Source: Phascolarctos cinereus (lineage: Eukaryota > Chordata > Mammalia > Diprotodontia > Phascolarctidae). Taken from it: DNA of 64,000 bases. The stretch is taken from NCBI RefSeq assembly GCF_002099425.1, contig NW_018343955.1, positions 16,375,001 to 16,439,000 of the forward strand, written 5' to 3'. Below are positions 1 through 10,443 of this stretch, piece by piece. Made by a program: the position numbers and the translations under genes. A model generated the notes under the pieces. That model did not search any database. It saw only the letters and a program-made list of their open reading frames with translations, and was not told the origin of the DNA. Within the stretch, counting starts at the first letter, position 1. Each line of letters begins with the position of its first letter.

Positions 1-505
1 GAATAAAAGGCCTTCCTTATAAAGGAAGAAGTGTCTGAGAAGACTGAGGGGCTTTAAGCTGATGTTTGAAGAAAAGGGAGAAAAATACTTAGATAAAAGA
101 ATGAAATCAGACTGAAGAGGCCATTAGGTTTGATAAAGAATGAAGAGATTCAGTGGATGAGACATCCAGTATTTTGCAGGAGAAAATAAAGGGAAGAAGA
201 TCTTGCACAAGACGTCAGATGTCTATAGATCATGGCATAGAAAATGGGTAGCAAACAACGTGACCGTGGCTCTCAAAAAAAAATGAATATTATGCTCCTA
301 TTATTCTCTTCTCAAGGAGGGACTCAACTAGGACTAGAACCATGTAGGACACTTGTGCTGTGAACATACTAGGCAAACAAGAAATATTTGTTGAAGAATA
401 GAAAGAAGGAAGGAAAAAAGACTTTCTCTGAGACTTGACAAGATTAGACTCCTGATTGCATTCTGGTTATTGTATGCTATACCTTGTTTAAGAAGTATGC
501 CTGCA
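1..505. other. no recognised feature
   Basis: AT-rich single-copy-looking sequence. I see no repeat consensus, no long open frame and no RNA gene in it. Confidence 0.5.
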
Positions 506-649
506 GGGGGCACTTAGGTGGTGCAGATAAAGCACTGGCCCTGAAGTCAAGAGGACCTCAGTTCAAATCCTGCCTCAGACTAAACACTTGATGCTTACTA
601 GCTGTGTGACCCTGGGTAAGTCACTTAACCCCAATTGCCTGAAAAAAAA
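506..649 (+). mobile_element. tRNA-headed SINE, short form
   Basis: The tRNA-like head (aggtggtgcagataaagcac), the block tcaaatcctgcctcagac and the CORE-like gctgtgtgaccctgggtaag are all present. The copy ends at ccaattgcctg followed by an A-run, so it is the short form lacking the RTE-like tail. A long TG repeat starts at the A-tail. Confidence 0.88.

Positions 650-651
<2 letters not shown>

Positions 652-702
<51 letters not shown>
652..702. repeat. (TG)n microsatellite
   Basis: About 25 uninterrupted TG units start directly after the A-tail of the preceding SINE, so the repeat probably grew from that tail. Confidence 0.97.
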
Positions 703-703
<1 letters not shown>

Positions 704-827
704 CTGCTATATGTTTTGGGGGGAGTAGTGGTGGTGCTGTTGAAGTAGCATTTTTTATCAAGGAGTTGCCCACCTATAGGAAAATATATGTCTGAAAGGT
801 ATAATGTTGGTGGAGAACCTTTGGGTT

Positions 828-930
828 AGAGGCTGGGAAACCAGCAGCCTCAAGGCCCCATGTGGCCCTCTAGGTCCTCAGGTGTAACCCTTTAACTGAA
901 TCCAAACTTTCTTTTAAGGAGAGAGGAACA
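828..930 (+). mobile_element. hAT-type non-autonomous element, partial
   Basis: The run from gaggctgggaaacc through cccatgtggccctctagg to ctgaatccaaac matches the left half of the short hAT-like element at 59648-59808 (tggccctcaag, ctgaatccaaac). The right inverted terminus is not recognisable, so this is a fragment of the same family. Confidence 0.65.
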
Positions 931-1309
931 AATAAAATTAATCAGAGGCAATCTTACAGACTGTCTTGGAATATGATGCTTTCCCATTACAAATTACATA
1001 ACTGGCACAAAGGCAAAATATTAAAGTGATGGGGGAATTCAGGGATGCAGGTGCCAGCTGGAACTCTAATTCCAGTAAAAGCCATGCATCTGATAAATTC
1101 TTGACTCATCTTGCTGACAATTTTATTTCTCAGAAGATTTAGGAAGCAAAAAAAGAGGAATTCTCTGTATTAGATTCTTAATAAGAAGAAAGAAATGGCT
1201 GCTGATGTGGAAGTGGTCATATTCTTTCAGGAAAATGATTACATCATCTTAGAGCCACAGAAGGGAAACTTAAGCATATTCAACTATATCATAATACCAT
1301 CCCTTGTTA
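931..1309. other. no recognised feature
   Basis: No repeat or coding signal recognised. A 73-codon open frame at 1195-1416 runs on into SINE sequence and is spurious. Confidence 0.5.
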
Positions 1310-1380
1310 GATGTAAGACTTTGGATAGGTTATTCAACATCTCTGAGCCCCAGTTTCCTTGTCTGTATATTGGAGAAAAT
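1310..1380 (+). mobile_element. MIR/CORE-SINE fragment
   Basis: The phrase catctctgagccccagtttcc followed by ttgtctgtatattgg matches the 3' CORE part of a MIR-type SINE in sense orientation. It abuts an antisense SINE. Confidence 0.65.
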
Positions 1381-1385
1381 GACTC

Positions 1386-1632
1386 TTGCTCTGTTGTTGT
1401 GTCCAACTCTTCATGACCCCATTTGGGGTTTTCTTGGCAGAGATATTGGAGTGATTTGCCATTTCCTTCTCAGGCTCATTTTACAGATGAGGAACTGAGG
1501 CAAACAAGGTTAAGTGACTTGCTTAGGGTCACACAGCTAGTAAGTGTTTGAAGTCGGATTTGAACTCAGTAAGATTAGTCCTCCTGACGTCAGACCTGAC
1601 ACTATCCACTAAACCAACTACCAGCACACCCC
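1386..1632 (-). mobile_element. tRNA-headed SINE with RTE (BovB-like) tail
   Basis: Read on the plus strand this is a complement copy: tail (gtccaactcttcatgacccc, atttggggttttcttggca), body (cacacagctagtaagtg) and head (actatccacta). Close to full length for the family, with scattered substitutions. Confidence 0.9.
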
Positions 1633-2071
1633 TCTGTTATTGCCGTAGCTAAGATATATACCCTCTACAATAGCATAATTAATTTAACCACTGAAGACTC
1701 AGACTTCTTAATCAAATCACTCGATCAAAACTCAAGTGAAAGTAAGTCTTTAGTTTGAAAAGATCATAGATACTTTGTGTCACTGTATATAAGTAGAATA
1801 CACTGTGCAAGTAAAATTTTGGGATTGACTGAAAGATTCAGATACACCTTGGGGACTCTTCGCAACTCTGCAAGTGTGCATGCTAGCAGCAGTCAAAGGA
1901 TTGGTGATTGAACTGAGTAGTGAAGAACTTAGGAGAGCCACCTGTACTGAGTGGGAGTGTGTGAAGGGGAAGGAGAAAGAGGTCTCTCTCCCTATCCATT
2001 TACCCTTGTATACCTATTGATCAGAAGGTAATCTTGTAAACTTTAAAAGTTATCAGTGTCTCTTAGAGTAG
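1633..2071. other. no recognised feature
   Basis: AT-rich sequence with no repeat consensus or open frame that I can name. Confidence 0.45.
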
Positions 2072-2325
2072 TCAGGTAGCTAGATGGCACAGTGGATAGA
2101 GAGCCTACCCCGGAGTCAGGAGGACCTGAGTTGAAATCCAGTCTCAGATGCTCACTAGCTGGGCGACCCTCAGCAAGTCACTTTAACACTGTTTACCTTA
2201 GTTCCTTATCTGTTAAAAAAATTAGCTGGAGAAGAAAATGGCAAACCACTCCAGAACCTTCGCTAAGAAAACCCCAAATGGGGTCATGGAGAATTGAACA
2301 TGACTGAAAGTACTCAACAACAACC
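2072..2325 (+). mobile_element. tRNA-headed SINE with RTE (BovB-like) tail
   Basis: Head aggtagctagatggcacagt, then gtcaggaggacctgag, the CORE-like stretch, ggagaagaaaatggcaaacc, ccaaatggggtcatgg and a terminal aacaacaac. Essentially full length. Confidence 0.92.
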
Positions 2326-2954
2326 TGGAGTAATAGTGATTGATTAGCAGCCACTACTTGGGGATTTGAGATACACTGAATACAAATTAGATACACTGAA
2401 GAAAGGCAAATTCAGGACTTGACAAAAGCACAGGCCCTAAGAATGCTATATCTAGCTCTGCACAATAGAAATTTCATGAGTTTCCCTGATATTTTCCCCA
2501 AAGAGAGAAAAGGCGTACAAGCTCTCCCTTGGGCCACATGTGTTCTCTGAGTTTGAACCCTCTCTCCCCAGGCAGCTTGTACATGAAAGGAGGTAATATG
2601 CCCCTAATTTTAGGGGATGTTTCTGTTACAACCCTACTTGTTCTACCTGTTTAGTAAATATCCTTTCTAACGTTAATTAAATCTGGCTCATAATCACTGG
2701 GAAGCACGCTGGTGGGGCTCATGCCTGACAGTACTATAAACGCCTGTCCCTCAGGTTGATCCTTGGAATGCTCAAGGGACTAGCAGTCAGCCACCCTCTA
2801 GAGACCTTGTAAGTTCAGGTTAAGGGACTGTTACATTTTTTAAAGATAGATATAATCCCCTGGCCAGAGACCTTAAAAAGAAATACAGCAAAATAAGGAT
2901 ATAAAGGAGAATATTGAAAACAAAATTCAATAATATAATGATTTAGTTGGTAGC
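2326..2954. other. no recognised feature
   Basis: No repeat family recognised. A 12-bp direct repeat (agatacactgaa) lies at 2369-2380 and 2389-2400. No coding signal. Confidence 0.45.
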
Positions 2955-3178
2955 AATCTTTCTCCTCAGACTTCACAAAGCACTTTGTTTTATAATAACC
3001 ATATTATATACTATTAGGCACATTTGGTATCTACACTAGTGTCTTAATCACCTATTAGGTTATAAGTTCCATGAAGACAGGGATCATATTTTATCTAAGC
3101 TTTGTAGCTTTCCTTTGACTAATGAAACGCTCTACATAATCATCATTTAACATGTTTGCTGAACGAATGAATGAATAG
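2955..3178 (+). mobile_element. L2 LINE, 3' end
   Basis: Contains aggttataagttccatgaag and acagggatcatattttat and ends gctgaacgaatgaatgaata, the typical L2 3' terminus. Strongly diverged, so old. Confidence 0.75.
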
Positions 3179-3804
3179 CAAATTAAGCTGTTGAAGAAGG
3201 AAGATCAAAAGATCACTTTAAAGAGAGTAATATGATGAACTCAGATTTTAAAAGGACATGTACAAAAAAAAAATGGAAGGAGGAGCCCATAACCTAGGAC
3301 AAATCCCAAGACAGCATTGCAACAATCAGTGAAAGGCTTTCTTGGGTCTATATTATATTATTTTATTGTGACCTTCAAAGCATTTAGACCCTAGAAAATG
3401 TCAAATATTTCTCCTGATTCAGAGATGGAGAAAATGGAGTATATTTTGTCATATAGGGTTGGCTGCCACAGGCATCAGCATTAAAAGCTAGATTTAAAAT
3501 TGCTCAGACCACAGGGGTTTATTGCCTATGCCAAAATAGAGAAGAATAGAGTCAATTCCAATTATAAGACTCTACTTACACATTTATTATAGTTTAATTT
3601 TTGGAAGTCTTTATGTACTGCAGCAAGACTAAATAGGCAGGTGAAATAAATCAGGTTTATAGCCACAGCAGGCTCCACAATGGAAAAGCCATCAGAGCTG
3701 CTGGATTTTTCATCTCAGCAGGGGCTAACTTTTAGATAATGATAATACCACAATTATTTGGTCCCTTGTGTCAGTCTCCTTTGCTGCTGAAAGTACAATA
3801 ACTC
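3179..3804. other. no recognised feature
   Basis: AT-rich, no repeat consensus or coding signal seen. Confidence 0.45.
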
Positions 3805-3880
3805 AATCTCACAAACGTTCATTAAGTGCCTAATACAGGGAAGGCCCTGAGCTAGGAGCCTGGGACAAAAAGACAATAGC
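3805..3880 (-). mobile_element. L2 LINE 3' end fragment
   Basis: cattaagtgcctaatacagg followed by gagctaggagcctgggac is the complement of the L2 3' end (usual form attaagcacctactatgtgc). Only the terminal part is visible. Confidence 0.6.
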
Positions 3881-4171
3881 AATCTGATAACTGTGTCATA
3901 ACAGAATCCAAAAAGCATCATACAAATCGAATGTCATAATTAGAGCACTCAAAGACAAGGCAGGAGCTCATTTATTTTCTCTGATTCTTCAATGGATCCA
4001 TATTTGTTTTGAGTTGGGTCTTCTCTCAACTGCCACCATCCCTCCAAAACTTCTCATCATGTAGGATTTTGGTCCATATCTTTCTGTAAATCTTCCATAG
4101 AGGATTCTCCCTAAGATGTGGCATTAAGGGTTGGAGAGAATACTGCAAATATGGTTTGATTAAGGCAGTAT

Positions 4172-4337
4172 AGAAGGAAGGAAGGAAGGAAAGAAGGAAG
4201 GGAGGTAGAGAGGGAGGAAGGAAAGAAGAAAGAGAGGAAGAGAGGGAAGGAAAAAAAGAAGAAAGGGAGGAAGGAAAGGAGGAAGGCAGGAAGGAAAGAC
4301 GAGAGAAAGGAAGGGAGAGAGGATGAAAGAAGGAGGT
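4172..4337. repeat. purine-rich GGAA/GGGA tract
   Basis: About 165 bp of interrupted GGAA, GAAA and GGGA units. The complement reads as serine, phenylalanine, proline and leucine-rich open frames at 4026-4436, which are translations of the repeat and not genes. Confidence 0.95.
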
Positions 4338-4533
4338 AGCGAGCTGCTTGGGAATCACTCTTTTCAAAGACCTGATGTGGGAGGAAGTTAAAGCTAGTGA
4401 CTGAAGTTGGATTTTCCATTTCTTAATGGATTTCATTTATTCATATAATTCCCATTCCTTGTTCTGCCCTGCTAATCAAGAGGAAGGAATGGAAATTGTA
4501 TAAATAAGTTAAATAGCATTCAAACTCTACTGA

Positions 4534-4993
4534 AGAGAGTGCAACTCAGATGAGCTGGCCATGTTGTTCAAATGCCAAATATATGTTTGCCTAAAAGACT
4601 GTTTTATGGAGAACTCACACAAGGCAAGCACTTAAACATAGGTCAGAAGAAATGATACAAAGACACTTTCAAGGTCTCTCTGAAGAACTTTGGAATTAAT
4701 TGTGAGACATGAAAGACACTGGCACAGGACCACCCAGCATGGCTTGCCCACATCAAAGAAGGAGTCATGTTCCATTAGCACAGAGGAATTGCAGTAGCCC
4801 AAAAGAATTGTGAGATAAGCAGATTTAAAGACATCTCCACCCTAAATGTTCATATAGTCTGTTTGTGTCCGACCTGTGATACAGCCTTCTGAGCCTATGT
4901 CGATTTGACCAGCCACAATCAGACATACTATACCTTGACCCCGACACAGTCATGTCATTTTGATCTTTCTTGAGAATTAAGGACAACAACCAG
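4534..4993 (+). pseudogene. C-terminal end of a LINE reverse-transcriptase ORF with zinc-finger-like tail
   Basis: One frame from 4571 reads QMPNICLPKRLFYGELTQGK, then YKDTFKVSLKNFGIN, LAQDHPAWLAHIKEGV and a CPTCDTAF...SHNQTY ending, with a few in-frame stops. I know this arrangement (GELxxGKR, QKKRYKDTLK, then a C-x2-C zinc finger) from the C-terminal extension of an RTE-like LINE group found in many animals; the exact clade is not resolved here. The finger keeps both cysteines and the first histidine but the last histidine reads Y. The 3' end (gatctttcttgagaattaag, gacaacaacc) is shared with the SINEs at 45960 and 49550, which suggests this LINE family mobilised them. It is a dead, truncated copy. 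Confidence 0.7.
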
Positions 4994-5078
4994 ATATTCA
5001 CCCTGTACATAGAAAGTCTTTTATCTGTATAATGAGGGTGCTTCATTCTCTGTTCACCAACTACCTCCCCAATCGTGT

Positions 5079-5105
5079 CATTATTATTATTGTTATTATT
5101 TTAGT
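5079..5105. repeat. (ATT)n short microsatellite
   Basis: Short imperfect ATT/GTT run just upstream of an L2 fragment. Confidence 0.8.
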
Positions 5106-5134
5106 ATAGCACTATCTTAGACAAATGCTGTGTT

Positions 5135-5460
5135 CTATCTAGACTGGTTAACTCCCTGATTTCCTGAACATGCCATGCCCATTCCCTACTCTGGGCCTTT
5201 GCTCACAGTTTTGCCTCTTTTTAGAATGCCTTCCTTTCCCTTCTGAAGTTCTTTTTCCTCAATGCCTTTGCACTTGTTGTCCCTCATGCTTAGAATGTTC
5301 AGCCTTCTCACCTCTGCCTTCTAAAATCTCTGGCTTTTCCTTAAATTCAACTTCAATTAAACATTACCCTCTGTAGGAGACCTTTTCCCAAAACTTGTAC
5401 TAAAACCCATAAGCAGTTAAAACAATTTTCATTCTCCCTCCAATGGACTTCCATGTTCCT
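5135..5460 (+). mobile_element. L2 LINE, near-3' fragment
   Basis: Contains cctactctgggcctttgctc, agaatgccttcctttccctt and gtaggagaccttttcccaaa, which match the L2 region just upstream of its 3' end. The small open frame at 5170-5376 is this repeat. Confidence 0.8.
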
Positions 5461-6180
5461 CAGAGTATTCTATACAGTATTCTAGACCATCTCTGACTCT
5501 CAAAGTAAAGCCCTGGGGACCTATACAGGCCACATCAGTGAAAAACCCACAAGATCTGGGTTTGCTTTTCCGTTATATGATTCAGAATAGCTGCTTTCTC
5601 CAAGCTGCTCTATCTTGGTTTTCATCTGCTTGTCCTGTTAAAGGCAAAAGTCGAAGAACACAGTCCAGCTGTTTGACTATGCATGACCGAAATAATTATC
5701 CTCAGTGTGGAATCAATGGGCCAATGCACACGTTCACATTTAGGAGATATTATCCATACCCAGCCTCATCAAAGTAATCTCACAAGAGGGATTTATTACT
5801 ACTTCCATAAAACTATACCTATTCAATTTATCTTTTCTATTTGATGTGCCCTAGTCAACCAGCATTTGAAGAATGAGGTATGTTATACCATTAGGATTTT
5901 CTTATTATAAAAATGATATAGTTAAAAGAAGCATAGAAACGTCTCCACTGAACTGGGTAGAGTTTTTGTGAAGGGTTTGTGAAACGATATGGACAAAAAT
6001 TGAACAGCAGAGGAAGGTATGGAGAGATTGTGTTGTATATTAGTGGAGAGAGTAACTGCTTATGAGATCATCAATAACAACTATTTATCTTAAACATGAT
6101 ATAGTCATCCTGATAAATGAATCAATCTGATTTGGATGTAGGGTTTTTACTGTGTTAATGCCTTTTAGCTTTGTTCATAT
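5461..6180. other. no recognised feature
   Basis: No repeat consensus recognised. The 79-codon frame at 5538-5777 has no feature I recognise and is probably chance. Confidence 0.45.
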
Positions 6181-6458
6181 ATAATCATCATAATAATAAT
6201 AACTAGCATTTATATGGAGCCTACCATGTGCCAGGCACTGTGCTAAGTGCTTTACAAATATTATCTCATTCTATCCTTACAACAACCCTTTGAAGGAAGT
6301 GCTCTTATTATACGAATTTTACAGTTGAGGAAACTGAGGCAAATACAGGCTAAGTGACTAAGGTGACACGGCTAATAAATGTTTGAGGCTGGATTTGAAC
6401 TTAGGTATTTTTGACTTCAAGTCTAAAGCTCTATCCACTGTGTCACCTAGCTACCTCT
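6181..6458 (-). mobile_element. MIR/CORE-SINE with L2-like tail
   Basis: Complement copy: ctagcatttatatggagcct, catgtgccaggcactgtgct, ttacagttgaggaaactgag, then ctggatttgaacttaggt and a tRNA-like head ending cctagctacct. Nearly full length. Confidence 0.88.
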
Positions 6459-6474
6459 AAATAGAAATAAGAAT

Positions 6475-6727
6475 AAAAAAGTAACAACTAACATTCATAT
6501 AGTACTTTAAGGTTTGGAAAGTACTTTTTGTATATTATCTCATTTGATTCTCCCAAGCAGCCTGTGAGATAGGGCCTAGCTATTATTATCTGCTTTTTGC
6601 TAATGAGGAAACTAAAATTGAGGAAGGTTAACCAAGTTATCCAGTATCACACAACTAGGCAAGACTCTGACATAGGTCTTCCTCACTCCAAGTTCATTCA
6701 TCTCCCCACAATGCAATGCTGCCTTCC
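6475..6727 (-). mobile_element. MIR/CORE-SINE with L2-like tail
   Basis: A second complement copy directly after the previous one (aacattcatatagtacttta, ctaatgaggaaactaaaatt, ggtcttcctcactccaag). The two are diverged from each other, so they are separate insertions. Confidence 0.82.
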
Positions 6728-7260
6728 ACGTGAACTTGTCTTCTGTTTTGGCCTTAATTGTTGTCTGTTTAACTCTCTGGAATATCTGTTCACCATATTC
6801 AAGGGCAAAGGCTGTCAGAACTCAATTCTATATTGTGCAGTAAACAACATGGCCTGATACATATAGAGGATGGATGCTGCTGTCCAATCAATGCTTTGAA
6901 AAGTTTTCCTAGCATATCTAGTATTGTTATCACGTCAACTCTTCCTCAGCTCAAATACTGGCTTCCTTCCTTCCTATTAAGACAATTTAGTCTCCTCACA
7001 GTCACTGTACTTCTAAAACCTTAATCTCTTGGCTAGTATTTACTTGCAGGTTAGGAATGAAATAAAGAGAGTCACACAAATCTGAGCTAAGTCCGTTGGG
7101 AGAGGAGGCTGGGGGCACTGAATGGGTAAAAGTCAAGTTAATATTTTTTTGTTTCTCTCCATTTGCACTCTTCGATTCTGGATTAGACTGGAGCCTTGCT
7201 TTCTGTTTCCCACCCTTAGTCCTGACATAATTTATACTTGACTAAGAGTCAGGAAATGGT
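6728..7260. other. no recognised feature
   Basis: Possible faint L2 similarity near 6940-7020 (cttcctcagctcaaatactg), too weak to call. No coding signal. Confidence 0.4.
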
Positions 7261-7725
7261 GAGAATCATAGACTTTCGGTTATGACCTCTAAGTGACCTT
7301 AGGGATCATTTTTGTTGTCGTTGTTGCTGAGCAGTTTCAGTCATGTCTGATTTGTGACCCCATTTGGGGTTTTCTTGGCAGAGATACTGCAGTTGTTTGC
7401 CATTTCCTTCTCCAGCTCACTTTACAGATGAGGAAAATGAGGCAGACAGGGTTAAGTGACTTGCCCTGGGTCATACAGCTAATAAGTATCTGAGGCTAGA
7501 ATTGAACTCAGAGAGATGTGTCATCCCAACTCCTGGCTTAACAGCTCTTTCTGTTGTGTCACTAGCTGCCCTAGAGGTCACTTAGTACGACATGCCTTTT
7601 ACAGATGAGGAAATGAAGACCCAGAGAGGGGAAGACACATGCCCAAATCACACTGTTGCCTAGGGATTAGGACCAGAACTCGTTTTACCTGGCCCCCATT
7701 ACAGTGAGCTTTCTACCTTTGGGCC
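7261..7725 (-). mobile_element. MIR3-like SINE split by a younger SINE
   Basis: The left part (agaatcatagactttc, gaccttagggatcatt) and right part (ttttacagatgaggaaatga, gacccagagagggg) join into one antisense MIR3-like element if the SINE at 7311-7571 is removed. Confidence 0.7.
7311..7571 (-). mobile_element. tRNA-headed SINE with RTE (BovB-like) tail
   Basis: Full complement copy (cccatttggggttttcttgg, ccatttccttctccagctca, gggttaagtgacttgccctg, actagctgcc) inside a MIR3-like element. The flanks cttagggatcatt and cctagaggtcact match at 9 of 13 positions, plausible as a decayed target duplication. Confidence 0.9.
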
Positions 7726-7939
7726 TGGAAAGATTTCTAGCTTTTTCAGAGGGTCAAGTCTAAAAGACCAAAAAAGACTCCTTAATTGGGGATATTTGTT
7801 AGAAATAAAAAAAGTTTTTTCAGTCATTGGCAGTTTAGGCATATTTTGTGAACCTCATGGCTTTACCATTGCTCTTCTGCATATTAAGCCTTATTTATGG
7901 TTTGTTCTTACATGTTTGGTGTTTTTTAGTATTTTATGG

Positions 7940-8080
7940 AATATTAGAATGTCAGAACTTGTAGAGGCCTTGGAGATCATTTCCCCACCCCCCCATTTTA
8001 CAAATGAGGAAACCAGGCCTATGTACAGTCTTGCTCAAGGTCATATAGCTAATTGGTGACAGAATGAGGACATGCACCCA
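7940..8080 (-). mobile_element. MIR3-like SINE
   Basis: attagaatgtcagaacttgt, gaggccttggagatcatttc, ttacaaatgaggaaacc and ctcaaggtcatatagctaat are the antisense MIR3-like pattern. Confidence 0.72.
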
Positions 8081-8411
8081 GCATAGAGGGAATTTGGGTT
8101 TCTTTTTTCTGTCAGGTCAAAGCTCAATTTGGAGGCTGCAGAGCTGGACACTTCCTATGGGGTTAGTGATTCCACAGCTCATGTCATTTCAGCATATTGT
8201 GCTTTTAGAAACTAGAAAGTCTGAGAAGACAGAGAGAGAAGCCTGTGCACACATGGCCTATGGCCCATAAGCTTGTTTGGCTTAAGTAAGACCTGGGCAG
8301 AACTAGAGCAGCAGGTTAGGCTAACCCATATGTGATGATTCAATGGCTCCTGAGAAGCCCCTAGACTTCCAAGAATTGGACCGTCATCATTGCAGGTACT
8401 TCTATTATCAC

Positions 8412-8550
8412 AAATCACAGAATCATAGACAGAGTTGGAAAGGACTTTGTAGTTGAGAAAACAGAGGTGACTGGCCCAGTTATTAAGGATCTGAAGCAGA
8501 ATTTGAACCTAGAACTTTCTGACTCTATATCCAATCCAATAGGCTACATA
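8412..8550 (-). mobile_element. MIR3-like SINE
   Basis: agaatcatagacagagttgg, aaaggactttgtagttgag and gaatttgaacctagaacttt are the antisense pattern, with an internal deletion. Confidence 0.65.
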
Positions 8551-8560
8551 GCTGTATCAG

Positions 8561-9149
8561 TAAGGCAATTCAACTATAATATAAAAGATGAGATCGTCTT
8601 TGAGAGTTGTTATGACCAAAAAAGAAAAAAGAAAAAATATTATTTTAAGGCCAACCTGTGGCTGAGTCTCTCTGAACTCAGCTTGTCCTTGGGAAAGAGA
8701 CAATGCATCCATCACTAGACTTGCAAGGCCTTTGGGCCAGAGAAAAATTCCTTTCTTGTTTGATATCTGAAATTCTCTAATCAAAGGTTTATCATTTTAA
8801 CCAAAGGCAGCGTTTCACAAATGGCTCCTGGGGTGAGAAGTTCAAAACCACTCAGAAGGGTGAGATGTGTGCTAAAATGATTGGCTATTTTTAGGTACAA
8901 CTCTTTTAAATCCACCCATTTTTTTTCCCCAGTGAAGTTAATAATCAAACCAAAGTCAACAGAATAAAAAATAACAGTGCATTTACTCCATCTGACAATG
9001 AATGAAGAACAATAATTGTTTAACACAGTATGTGTAGATGAGTTCAAATGAGTTGGTGTGTGAGCTATGAGCATCACCTGTTGAATATGAAGTGTGCCAA
9101 ATTGAAGCTAAACAATTTTTGCACATAAGTTTGAAAAACAACAACCATA
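8561..9149. other. no recognised feature
   Basis: A run near 8805-8860 (ggctcctggggtgagaag) has a transposon-like look but no termini I can pair. The antisense frame at 8781-9077 is not recognisable. Confidence 0.4.
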
Positions 9150-9157
9150 AACCATAA

Positions 9158-9303
9158 AATCCAGCCTCTGGTACTCGCTATCTGAGCAACCTTGGGCAAG
9201 TCAATTAACAGTCCTTGGCCTCAGTTTTCTCATCTGTAAAATGAGACAGGGTAGACTTCTGATGTTCCTTCTAGCTCTGGGTCTGTGATCCTATATTTCT
9301 GTG
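9158..9303 (+). mobile_element. MIR3-like SINE
   Basis: Sense copy: accttgggcaagtcaattaa, ggcctcagttttctcatctg, then the family's usual end ccttctagctctgggtctgt followed by gatcctata. Confidence 0.78.
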
Positions 9304-9594
9304 GTCTGGTGTATTGCTAAATGTCATTCATTTGGGTAAATGCAATATAAACTGATTTTAAAAGGCAACAACCTCTTCAAACACTGGAATGATTTAAAAA
9401 GAGTTATGGAATTGAAATTTTGAACAAGTAAGCTTAAATCTGACTTTTGAAATTTTCATTTCTCCACAATACAAATTATTTATGCAGACTGCTTTATGAA
9501 AATATGAGTCGGTGGGATAATTTTTGTTGCTTTGTTGATAAGAAGGCATTACTTCTATGAAAGTAGAAGGAGTCCCAGGAAAGGCAACACTTTC
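9304..9594. other. no recognised feature
   Basis: AT-rich spacer before the hAT-like element; nothing recognised. Confidence 0.45.
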
Positions 9595-10207
9595 CAGAGG
9601 TTCTCAAAGTGGGTGATACCACCCCCTGGGGGGCACTGGAATGATCCAGGGGGGTGGTAGTAGCCCCCGGTGCAATTGGGGAGTGTTGAATAAAAATAAG
9701 GGGGCAGTGGGAGCATAAGAAAAGAAGAAAAGATAAGAAAATTTTGAAAAACTTCATATGTGTTTTTATCTGTTGTGTAACAGAGTTAAAGTTATAGTGA
9801 TTACCTTATTTTCCAAATAAACACACAAAATGCGAGTTATAACCAATCGGTGGTCAAGTCTACTGACAGGTCTTGACAAGCAAATATTGGCAGGCAAGCA
9901 TGTTGTAAATTGTCAGGAAGTCCATCATGCATCAGCAGGAATATATGTATGTAATGACTTGTTTATAATATGACAGTATATGGTTACATGATGCAATATT
10001 GCATCATCAAAATTTCAATGCAGGAAAAAAGTCCACAAATTTATAATAAATTATTAAATTTAAGATGTGCCATTTCAAAAATTATATTTTTGAAATGACA
10101 TACATTAAAAAAAAACTGCTAAAGAAAGTAGATTTCCCAGAGGCCACTGAGTAATTTTTTATTTTTTGAAAAGGAGGTGGTAGGCCAAATAAATATGGTA
10201 ACCTCTG
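9595..10207. mobile_element. hAT-like DNA transposon, non-autonomous
   Basis: Starts cagaggttctcaaagtgggt and ends aacctctg; the outer 8 bp (cagaggtt) are inverted and the inner sequence resembles known mammalian hAT ends. No transposase frame is visible in 613 bp, so it is a deletion derivative. No exact 8-bp target duplication is found. It contains a short perfect palindrome at 10071-10097. Confidence 0.6.
10071..10097. repeat. inverted repeat with 11-bp arms
   Basis: catttcaaaaa and tttttgaaatg are perfect complements around a 5-bp spacer (ttata). It lies inside the hAT-like element. Confidence 0.85.
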
Positions 10208-10443
10208 CTTTAAACTATGGATTGTTTACACTGTAGTGAAGATGAAGAATTTTGGTTCTCTGGAGGCTGCAGTAGATCATGAAGGACAGTCATATTCCAT
10301 CACTAGGAGAATATTTATGTTAAAAAGATTTGTTTTTGTTGTGGAAACAGTTTGAGATTATTAGCAAAATTGCAGATTTCCCTCAGTGCATTGGGTAGTT
10401 ACTTTATGGGGGATTTATGGAAAGACATGGCTAGGAATGAGAG

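Noticed and set aside
506-649. tRNA gene
   Set aside because: Only the tRNA-like head of a SINE, with no cloverleaf or anticodon arm that can be read; the same applies to all other SINE heads here.
4026-4436. Open frames of 102-136 codons rich in S, L, P and F
   Set aside because: They translate a GGAA/GGGA purine tract; low complexity, not a protein.
8064-8270. Exon after the acceptor-like tttcttttttctgtcag at 8102-8118
   Set aside because: The frame shows no protein-like composition and no donor; a pyrimidine tract alone is weak evidence.
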